From assembly GCA_030407315.1 (NCBI GenBank), contig JALQPE010000085.1:1-39244 (forward strand): a DNA stretch of 39,244 bases. The letters run 5' to 3'. Each line of letters starts with the position of its first letter. Positions within the stretch are counted from its first letter, which is position 1. The notes below the pieces were generated by a model, which saw only the letters and a program-made list of their open reading frames with translations, had not been told where the DNA came from and searched no databases. This document shows positions 30,239-39,244 of this stretch, piece after piece. A program made the translations under genes and the position numbers. The DNA comes from Asparagopsis taxiformis. Lineage: Eukaryota > Rhodophyta > Florideophyceae > Bonnemaisoniales > Bonnemaisoniaceae.

Positions 30239-31160
30239 CCTGCATCACATACACAACATCAAATCACCACAACAGTCAGACTCAAAAGCAACGCTTACCA
30301 CGACAGATATCCTAGAAACTCCTTACTTACTCTCCGAGAGGATGACTGAATCATCCATCCTACACAAAATACAAACCATGATCCAAAAACCTTGCAATGA
30401 ATAATCAAAGTCAGCAGTCCATATCTTTGCAAAACAAGTCTTGGTGCTCAGTGAAACTTACCTTCTGTGATCAACATTCCTGCACCATCTACACAACATC
30501 GGAATCAACCACAACAGTCAGACCCAAAACCAACCTTCCCTCGCTGCTTACTTTCAAACTCGCACACTTACCTTCGCTCCACACAATACACACCATGACT
30601 CAATAGGCTTCCAATGAAAAATATCGCATCAACGGAAATAGTCAGACTCAAAACCAACCTTCCCTCGCTGCTTACTTTCAAAACTCGCACACTTACCTTA
30701 CCTGTTCCACCCTGCACACAATAAAAACCATAAATCACGTAATCGTGTAGCCAAGAAAAGTAGTCAGCATTCCGCATCTTCGCACAACCGGTCTGGGCGC
30801 CCAATGTGACTTACCTTCCGTCATCACTATTCCTCCATCACCTACGCAACATCGGATTCAATCGCAACAGTCAGATTGAAAACCACGTTTCCCTCGCTAC
30901 ATACCCTGAGAACTCGCAAATGTACCTCTCATCCATCCTACACACAATACAAACCATGATCCAAAAACCTTGCAATGAATAATAATCAAAATCAGCAGTC
31001 CATATCTTTGCAAAACAAGTCTTGGTGCTCAGTGAACTTACCTTCCGTCATCAACATTCCTGCATCATCTACACAACATTGGAATCAACCACAACAGTCA
31101 GACTCAAAACCAACCTTCCCTCGCACCATACTTTCAAACTTCACGTACCTCTCTTCCATC
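30239..31160 (-). pseudogene. Right-arm copy of the microexon gene
   Basis: Exons matching those of 7348-8182 recur in order on the minus strand, starting at 31149-31160, with the same donors, CTGACT elements and acceptors. Seven internal exons are identical to the left. The 30-base exon lacks one base at its donor edge, and the final exon lacks one G, which removes the early stop. The missing exon base would shift the frame unless splicing compensates, so I call this copy probably defective. Confidence 0.45.
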
Positions 31161-31250
31161 CTCCGCTTAATACACACCATGAGTCAACATGCTTCCAAGG
31201 AAAAATATCGCATAACGGAAATAGTCAGACTCAAAACTCCACGCTTCCCT

Positions 31251-31370
31251 TTGACCGCCTTTGCTTTGTTTAGTGTACAGGATGGAACGAAGGTACGTGC
31301 GCGAATCTTCATAAGATTCGCGCACGTAACTTCATTCCATCCTTTACACTAAACAAAGCAAGGCGGTCAA
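31251..31370. repeat. Long hairpin, arms about 58 bp, 3-base loop
   Basis: TTGACCGCCTTTGC... at 31251-31309 pairs with 31313-31370 with few mismatches and a CAT loop (31310-31312). On the minus strand one side includes a 12-base piece like the microexons followed by a GTACGT-like donor. The left arm has only the 38-bp core (7184-7221). Confidence 0.8.
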
Positions 31371-31952
31371 AGAATCTCAGTCGGTGATGAGGGCGGAGTG
31401 GAGCCTGCGGCGTCGACCGGACAGCTTTCAGCGTCCGCTTAAGTCTTGCTGTGCATACTCGAAATCATCGCCGGCAGTGAGATTGAGTATGGCCCAAGCC
31501 ATGGTCTCTGATTCCCCGAACAATGAGATCCGGATCGAGGACAACGAATATAAACATATAATCATATATATGAGAATCCATTTGCTTTCCTTACATGATC
31601 CGTGGCATATCCGCTGTAAAGCACATTCAAATTCCACGAAGTTCAGAAATAAAAAGTTTATTATTACAAATGAATAATTGAAAATTCATCTCCCAGGGCA
31701 GTCGTTCGTCCTTCCATGCACACGTTGCCAGCACGCAATGTGATGTAACAGTTGGAAATGATTGAACTCTCGGTTAAATTCCACCGTTGGGATGTCAGCT
31801 GGAGTGAGCACAAAACTACTACCCACAAAACTACGAACGAACACGTTACATTCCAAGTCTCGAAAGCACCACAAAAATAAAATTGGCCGCATCTGGACGG
31901 CACAGTCTCCCCTGTTCAGCTCGCAATCCTCCCTTTTGCATCAAAACTCGAC

Positions 31953-34900
31953 ATGGAATGCAAGTATGAAGGGTGCTTCTACTACTGCGTAGATGCTTAT
32001 GCGCTCGCGCTGCATGAGCGAACGTGTCGCTACCGTTTCAACCCCTCTCCCAACATTTCAACAACGCTCGTGTCCCTGCCGTCACCCATGAGCCTGCTCG
32101 AAACGGCGACCATGATTCCCCGCAACCCAGCTCCCCAGACCCAGAATCTGGTCGTGCTTCCTCCAGCGACTCACCCTGTGACGCTCCACTGCCACCAACC
32201 TCAACCCCCTCCCGCGCAGACCTCCTCGTGCAATCCCTCGCCGCCAGTCTCACAACCCTCGAGTACAAGGCCGGCGCTGGCCGCGTGAGCGAAGTCATCA
32301 CCATCCTACAAGACCCCGCATTCTCCCTAGAAAAGTTCAACAGCGCCGTTCGCACCGTAGAAGAATGTCGCCACGTTACCGCTTCCATGGTCGAAACACA
32401 TTTCCGCACCGAAGGTTACAAGAGCCACATCATTCCAGACAAAACTGGTAAGTACTCGGCACAGCTGTACCTCCGCGACCCAGTCGACATGCTCCGCAGG
32501 CAGTTAGCACTGGCTAACGACCAAAATACTCTCTTCCACCCCTCCCCACAGACCGCCCCAGACGGCACCGCAATATTTTCTCATCCCCTACACACAGAAT
32601 TCGCGAAAACGCTGCACCAGGTTACTAGACAGCGCGTGCAGCTCTCGGAAGATCCACAGGTCGTATGGGCAGAGGAAACTGATCCCACACTTTCCTTTGC
32701 CGGCCTCCTCCAAGTGTACTCCGACAAGAGCAGCACAAGCCTCAAGAGCTCCGCAATCGTCGCATACCCCATACACGTCACACTGCTCAACTTCTCCGCC
32801 CCCCTCCGTCGCCACTGCATCCGTACCGGCCTCACCATCGTCGGGTATCTCCGTACATTGTTAACCCTTCGTCCAACGCCTTGTTCGGTGATGAAATGCC
32901 GACAACCTCTAGTTCTGCTAGTCGCGCTCGCAAAATTGATATTCTTCATAAAGCACTCGAAAAAGTGTTTTCGTCCCTATCCACCGCGTTCTCTTCCGGG
33001 TTCCCTGCACAGACTCCACTGCAACTGCCCGCCAATGCTTTCCCATCCTAGCCAATTATTGCTGCGACTTTCCAGAGGCCAAAGAGCTGTCATGCACTCG
33101 CAACAGCACTACCACCACACATCCCTGCCACCGCTGCTACATCCCCGCCACTCAACTTGAATCCAGCGCGCCACACCAGCCCCGCTCCCTCGATGATACA
33201 CGCTCTGCACGCCAAGAGAGCGCTCAGGAGCATACAACTGCTCCGCTCGAAGCTCTCTCCCTCCTCGAACAACACTCTGTCCTCGAATCGACCGCTCTTT
33301 TACCCACCAACAGTCCCCTAGACCCCTACAACATTTTCTCCTTCGAGCCTCTGCACAATCTCCACCTCGGCATCTCAAAGCTCATCAAACAGTGCATTGT
33401 CCACCGCCTCAGCTCCCCAGACCTCACCACCACCTGCCTCCCATTCCGGGACACCTCGCACCTTCAAGAAGGTGAAAAAATCCATCCTCGCCGGCTCAAA
33501 CAGCATTCTGTCCGCTATCGAACGCGACTACTACATCACCGGTCTTCATGTCGACTTCTCCAAGGGTGAGAAGGGCACCAATTTGAACGGCCTCTTCACG
33601 GAGGACGGCATACGCGGCATGCTCGCAGCCAAAGACTATCACCATGTCGACATGGTGTTCCCTTTCATCGCAGCATTCATTGACACATGCTGTGACGAAG
33701 TAGATACAGCCCCCCTCACTTCCATCTGCACGCAATACTCTGACCTCGTCGCATGGGTCATGAAACGCGGTCGCATCAAGCACTGGACTGCCGCCGAACT
33801 AGAAAGCCTCCAGAACTCCATTTCCTATTTCAAACAATCAATGCTCTCCACCCTCGGCCCATTCCACACACAGGTCTCAAAACTTTCAAGTTCCATCTTC
33901 TAGACCATCTCCCGGTGACTTGCAGAGATATGGCGCCCTGGAACACATTGATGCAGGCCCCTACGAACACTCGCATCTTCTGTTCAAACAGAGTTATAGG
34001 AAAACCTCTCGAAGGCGCTCCACAGCCATGGAAGAGACTATTCGCCACATGGAATTCTCCTTGGCCACTCCAACTGGTCATACCCCATCGAACACATTGG
34101 GAAACGCACGCATGATATCGCCCACAGACGGTGCAGTACTCGTTCGCGACGGATTCACCGTTGCACTGCACGACTTTGCCTCCCTGCTGCCCGATGCAAC
34201 CCTCCTCGTTGCAGATATCGACGGACAGCCCGATCCTGCCACTCTTTTGCCGCTGCACAACTCCTCGTTCCCGTCTGGCACCATAACGCTATTCCAGCAA
34301 CTCGGTGACACAGCTGCACAAGCGTTCCTCACCCTCGCTAGACTGCGCGCCACGGCAGAAGGCCCTCCAATACATGACATGGACATTTCCGTCACCGTGG
34401 TAAAGTCCGCCTACGTCATGGGAGGGTACGTCCCAGATGCCGACGACTTTGACCCGCACAGTGGCATGCTTCGCCCCCAAAACGTGTCGAGGCACAAGCA
34501 GCAGCGCGTCTTTGCAACTTCATCATTCGGCCCCGCAAAGAGATCGCAGTACTCCTTTGTCGTCATCTCCGGAACTGCCGATGACTACAGAACCATATGG
34601 GTAGGGCGCGTCCTGGCACTGGTACGCCTGCAGTCTCCAAACCTGTTTCAACCTGTAGAACTCGCTTTCGTTCAGTATATGACCTGCTTTGCCCCAAAAA
34701 CCGCTGTGGAAAAATCACTTGGGTGCATTTGTTTAAAGTGGTCCACATGGGACCCGGACAACGGATCCGTTGACAGCAATGACACTGCATCCCACAGTGC
34801 AGGTGGTCCTTGGTTTGACCTCATTCCTGCATCTACTATATCTGGCACCGTGCACATCGTACGAAGTAACTTTCCAGTCAAGCCATTTACGAAACAAATG

Positions 34901-34983
34901 CACTGGTCGGACCACCGTTTCTATCTCAACCGCTTCTACACCAACACTGATTACCAGTTCACAGATGATATGAAGAAGAATAA
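31953..34983 (+). pseudogene. Broken copy of the CACTA/Plavaka-like transposase
   Basis: Aligns along its length with the left-arm gene. One-base losses or gains shift the frame near 32050, 32850, 33010, 33430 and 33870-33920, and another just before the stop (about 34970) lets the frame read on to 35143. There is also an in-frame 3-base loss near 32690. It cannot make a full-length protein. Confidence 0.85.
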
Positions 34984-35060
34984 ATCTAAATCGCAGCACT
35001 CTATTGATAATGTACTACATGATAAGCCTTCTAGTCAACGTCACATTTACTGCACTAATT

Positions 35061-37336
35061 TCAACCATCCTCCATTACGCCAAAACCGTTATCAGCAGTG
35101 GCTGGATGGCGCCGCTCCATGCCCCCATACTGTGGGGCATTGATTTCGACATTCAGGTTTGCACTCAGGTGTCCAGCATATGGGTCAACGACGAAAAGTT
35201 CTGCGCCAATTAGTCCTTGCGCAATCACACAATCCATTACAGCACCGAGGTTTGACGTAATATGCGATTGAATCCAATCCTCGGACACTAGAACAAGTGA
35301 TGAGCAGCGGTTACATCATCAACGACATGAACAATTCCAGACCCCTCTCCGCTTTGCCACACTTCAACAGCCTCTCTCGTCACAGTACGGCTTGCAAACA
35401 CATGCCGTGACTGTGCACTAGTCCGCTGTTCGCTCTCGACAACGTCCGTTTCTTCCCTTGCTTGCGAGCCTTGGAGACAAGACATGCAGTACACCACCAT
35501 ACCAACTAATTGCTGAAAAGCTACCCCCACATATTGACTGTACCGCCTTGTAAACTCCTTCTGCCGTGCACCTCTTTCCCCTTCGGTTCATCCAAACACT
35601 CCACAGTAGTCACTAGCCAAGCATCCAGGCGCGCCAGCGTTAGTATGCTCGTCTCTATGTCCATTACTTGTTCTGGTCGTATCGAATACCCCCTGAAGAT
35701 GTCCAGCACATTCACAGCTACTCGGTTGTTAAACCATGCATCACCATTCACTTCCATTTCGAAGCTGTCAGGAACCATGCCTTTGCTGTATCGCAGCTCT
35801 GAGAACGGTGCCGTTCGCCACCTCCCCATATCCAAATCACCGTTGCTTTCCTTTCAAAAGCTTCTCAGACGCTTCGCGCTTTTGATCCTCTCGCTCGTCC
35901 ATCTCAGCTCGCGTCGTCAGCATCGTGCATCTAGACATTAATTTCGTGTACCCCAGCGAACCGAACAATCTGTCCCTCGCATTACGCTTCCGTGCACTCA
36001 TCACGTCGGACAGTTTCTGCGTCACCTTCACTTTCAATTCCTTGCTCCCCGCCACAGCCTCTTGACAGCACACACGCTGCTCCTCATCGAAAAACACATC
36101 ACACCACGGACTTTGACGCAGTACGTGTCGCACCAAGTCATTCAGCAGATCACTCTCGTCTCTGTACGAAGGTGTATACCACTGCAGATTCTTGATGATA
36201 TAGCCCGGAGGGGTAGCAATATATCCTACACCGTTTTCGCTCCAAAGTGTCCCTTCTACCGGCTCTACCTCGATGGTACGTCCAGTCCAACGTCTCTGCG
36301 TTTGTTCCGCTATAGGGTCCAGCTCCATAGTCTCGTTCTTGCACCACTTTGTCAGGTTTTCCTCAACCGCCCTAAGAACTCCAAGGTATTTCACAGGAAT
36401 GGCTTTCTGTATTTTCGACTTACCGCCACCGTGATCACTGATTCTACCTGTTCTCGCAATTGCAGTAAGGCTGGCATTTTCCGCCTGCAGTAGTCTTCAC
36501 CTTAGCCTCCAACGCAACTATCTCCGTGGTGAGCGCCTTGTTTGCTATGTCCTGGCTAAACACTTTTTTTTCCAGCTCCGCGATCTTCTTCTTCTGCGCA
36601 TTGATGCGACTCGCCATTAAATCGATGGATTCCGGCGGATGCAACCTCTCTGCCCTCACCGTCCCCCATCTCCCACGCTATCGGAATATGATGTCCTCCA
36701 TCGGCAATAGCCTGACGTCGCGGGGGCGTTACGCGCATATTTGGCACCAATGACAGTCTGTTGTGACGAGGCCCGCACTCCGGCTGCTCTCTCCCCTCAG
36801 TACCACCTGACCGCCGATGATAGTTGCATCCTGTGAACGTTGCTCAGAAACAACATCCCTTGCCGCTATCCTCGGGTCCCTGACTGCATTACCTGCTGGG
36901 GCTGATGTACTCGGCATAGTTGGCGCAGTGGGGGTCACAGCCTCCAGTGTCTCGCGAACCCCGGCTGGGACTCCGTCTGCAGCACCTCCGCATCTGCCAA
37001 CCCGGGAGAACTACCTTGCCATAGCACTCTGCCGCAATTCCAACATGTTTTGAGCCACTATCATGTCATCATCATGATGTTCACTGTCCCTGCGAGCACG
37101 CTTGCCTCGGTCAAGCCCCATCTCTCTCCGCGCCGTTCCTCCTTCCTCACTTTCTCGCTGCGGATCCCCAGTTTCTGCGCCGGTCCGTCTTGCGACTACC
37201 GACCGCGGTTCAATGCTGCCGGTAGGCCCAGACCGCTTCTTCGCACGGGATTGTCGGGCACTCGATACAGCAGCTGCTGACCGGGTTTTCTGGAGCCCGG
37301 AGGCTTTGGAGCTTTCTTCGCAATACGCGGCGGCAT
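35061..37336 (-). pseudogene. Broken copy of the coiled-coil gene
   Basis: Matches 1187-3471. Frame breaks occur near 35310, 35520-35575, 35850, 36490, 36660-36690 and 37010-37310, among others. Its G-run at about 36675 has the base that the left copy lacks, but it lacks one elsewhere, so neither copy joins the two frames by itself. Confidence 0.8.
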
Positions 37337-37987
37337 AATGAAGCCTTCCCGGAAGCGATGGAACGATTGAGTTGCACGAGATACAAAAAAGATTGCTGTA
37401 TAGTGTCGGTAACCACAACGGTCTGCGATGAACGTTCAGGTCAGTCACCGGGAATACGCCAACAGTCCCAGATTGTATACGGTAGGCAGTCATCAACAGT
37501 ATTTAATGAGGTACATTACAGCTGTCGAGCTAGGCCGCGAGCACCCCTATGTCCGGAAGACGTCCTGATTTGAATTAAAATTTGGGCTATTCTCAAAAAC
37601 ATGCACATGTGAACATGTTTTTGAGATGGGGGTGTGCCGTACGGCACTTCGACCGCCCAAAATCGATGTTTTTTGCAATATTTTTTTCTGCCCTGAATTG
37701 TAGAATTTCTGGGCTGGACAGCAATGCAACTGAGCTGGACATCCACCGGGCGTCCATTTCAACTTGGTCGTGTATTTTGCATCTGCACGCATAACAGCAT
37801 CCAAGCAGTCAGGTTCACTGCTCGGACGAAGTGCATCTAGAGTGTGAACGATTGGTTTTGACAGGCGAGTACTGCTCAATAGTTTCACCCTGGACTAATG
37901 GTGGCTGGACATGCTGCATTATATGATATACTTCAACTCTGGAACGTAGCTTTATTTGTAGTCGAAATGAAAACATCTTTCGTGACC

Positions 37988-38516
37988 CTAATTCCATGCT
38001 CTAAACGCTGTCCCATAATGAACGTAGAGCTCCTGCCCCGGACGGATATCGCGGATTGCACGTACTACAATGATCTTCGGATTTTCTAGGTCCTTCGCCT
38101 TGAGCTTCTTCCCCGTCGAAACCGCTGTGTAGTTCTCGACAAACTCGACGTTGGCCATCCGCCTGGTGTCTTCCGCCGGAGTGTCCTCACCTCGCAAATA
38201 CCGCGGGTCGTTATGAACTGCGCCGAACAGAACGGAGCCGGAACAATCCAAATTGGATGCTCGATGTTTTCGTCGTCCTCCGCTGTTGCATACAGCTTGA
38301 TGGCATACATCAAGAATGTTTCCTTCGTTATCGCCATGTGACCCTCTCCGTACGCGAACCTCATCGACTCCTTGCTCATATCAGAGTACACAACAGTTCC
38401 GTAGTATGCCATACTTCGTCGCCAACATTAAATGTCTGTTCAGCGAAGAGCCCTCTTCCTGCATTTGGATGCTTAATCAGCGATGGTCGAACGCTCAATT
38501 TTTTCGCAACACAATC
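37988..38516 (-). pseudogene. Broken copy of the SET-domain gene
   Basis: Copy of the left SET gene with one-base deletions near 38212 (inside FINDP) and 38409 (inside the DEVCAYYG segment). Upstream, unlike the left copy, its frame continues outward without a break from the arm to a TGA at 38786-38784. Confidence 0.85.
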
Positions 38517-38783
38517 GTGTGCCCGCATCACGCGAGGGTTTTCAGTTTGCAACCAGCGGCCAGGGAAGGTGGCCAATAATGTACCGGTTTTTCCATGTGC
38601 TCGTGCGACGCAATCGACTCTGGGCACAGCTGCCAGAGGTACTGCCGAAATATTTCGGGAACCTCTGGTACAGGGGAAGGCCAGGTGGGGGTTCGATGAT
38701 CCTGCGTTCCCTCTGCGTACGCATCGTGACAGAGGGGGACGCCAAGAACTTCTCAGCACTCTGTTTCGCTTCTGTCGTGACCC
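38517..38783 (-). other. Linker between methyltransferase fragment and SET copy
   Basis: Open in the frame of the SET pseudogene from the TGA to the SET domain (about 90 codons), rich in Arg, Pro and Ser. Whether it encodes a linker of a methyltransferase-SET fusion or the N-terminus of the SET protein is unclear. Its left-arm counterpart is outside the window. Confidence 0.35.
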
Positions 38784-39244
38784 TCATGTCAGTGTTGTTT
38801 GAAAAGAATTACACGTGACTGACTGCACACAGCTTTGGAAGCGATCGTACACACACAATTTGTCCATGTCACTGCCGACGAAAACACGGTGCTCAGCAAG
38901 CTCATAGCTGCTTTTCCCGTTGCGAAAGTGCCAGAGAATGGATCGACAACAATATCACCAGGCTGTGAATGCTGGCTGATCAACTCCATCATGAGAGCGA
39001 CGCTCTTCTGCTCTGCACGAACTCTGACCGTAGCACCGGTTTTGCTCCTTGTTCGCCACACCATCTCATTCGAATCGATGGCGGGCATATTGATGGTGAC
39101 GTTGCACCACGCCGGGTACGTGCCGTCCATGTATCCGTGGTTCCTATAGCCCACCATCTCGCTTCCGTCTTGAACGGAAACACCCTGCTTCCAGAAGTGG
39201 ATAGCGCCTCTGCCATGTTCATGCGTTGGTACCTCTTCCCGCCC
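38784..39244 (-). pseudogene. Second DNA methyltransferase, C-terminal part, frameshifted
   Basis: Runs in from the right edge of the window. Visible are HFWKQGVSVQ, a substrate-facing stretch, then VRVRAEQKSVALMMELI (the EKP-like helix), and DPFSGTFATGKAAM, the cofactor motif of beta-class amino-methyltransferases. The next expected strand, VFVGSDMDKLCVYDR, is found in the neighbouring frame, so one base is missing near 38890. In that frame a TGA at 38786-38784 is the only stop before the SET pseudogene. It resembles but does not duplicate the methyltransferase at 9243-10856. The DPPY-type motif would lie beyond the window. Confidence 0.65.

Larger units (their letters stand above)
29112..31952. 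other. Right-arm non-coding block with minisatellites
   Basis: Mirrors 6588-9428. It holds the edge hairpin (about 29199-29245), eight 43-bp units to about 29585, the 24-bp repeat, the microexon array copy and the long hairpin at 31251-31370. A plus-strand frame at 29632-30111 translates the 24-bp repeats; as on the left I do not call it a gene. Confidence 0.6.
29112..38516 (-). repeat. Right arm of the giant inverted repeat
   Basis: Reverse-complement copy of 1-9428. The ORFs that are long and open in the left arm are broken here by one-base deletions, for example near 38212 and 38409 in the SET gene. It carries 8 units of the 43-bp minisatellite against 10 on the left, and more copies of the 24-bp repeat. 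The right arm is at least as long as the left; whether homology continues past 38516 cannot be seen because the left copy runs out of the window. Confidence 0.95.

Noticed and set aside
1..39244. Bacterial composite transposon
   Set aside because: Chromodomain retrotransposon, SET domain and intron array are eukaryotic; no bacterial gene spacing or ribosome-binding pattern.

Overview
The window is nuclear DNA from a eukaryote. The evidence is a complete chromodomain Ty3/gypsy retrotransposon with initiator-tRNA priming, a SET-domain gene, transposase genes of eukaryotic type and an array of spliceosomal-looking introns. I suspect an alga, possibly a red alga, but no sequence here proves the lineage. 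Almost everything recognisable is mobile-element DNA or decayed copies of it.

Layout. (1) Positions 1-9428 and 29112-38516 are inverted copies of one another, about 9.4 kb each, around a 19.7 kb centre. Each arm carries, from outside inward, a SET-domain gene, a two-frame coiled-coil gene, a convergent CACTA/Plavaka-like transposase gene, a tandem array of introns with microexons, and 24-bp and 43-bp minisatellites. The main left-arm ORFs are open, apart from a one-base break in the coiled-coil gene; the right-arm copies are broken by many one-base indels. (2) The centre begins with a ParB-like ORF and a beta-class DNA (probably adenine-N6) methyltransferase ORF, both on the minus strand and out of frame by one base. 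A DUF7869-type protein with a transposase-like core lies divergently on the plus strand. (3) From about 18060 to 29111 lies a decayed Ty3/gypsy element. It is split at GTTCG by a young 7.2 kb chromovirus at 18238-25449, which is intact, has near-identical LTRs and a 5-bp target duplication, and carries four ORFs including two unusual accessory ones. (4) Outside the right arm, at 38517-39244, is part of a second DNA methyltransferase of the same general type, reading toward the SET pseudogene.

Taken together, the non-retroviral part combines DNA methyltransferases with a ParB-like domain, a histone-methyltransferase-like SET protein and two different transposase-like proteins. That could be a large mobile element carrying its own chromatin-marking functions, but this is inference. 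The clearest direct observations are the giant inverted repeat, the nested retrotransposons with exact target duplication, a canonical -1 slip site in the chromovirus, LTRs differing in a CACGTG repeat count, and a 9-exon microexon gene whose reading frame stays open across all junctions.
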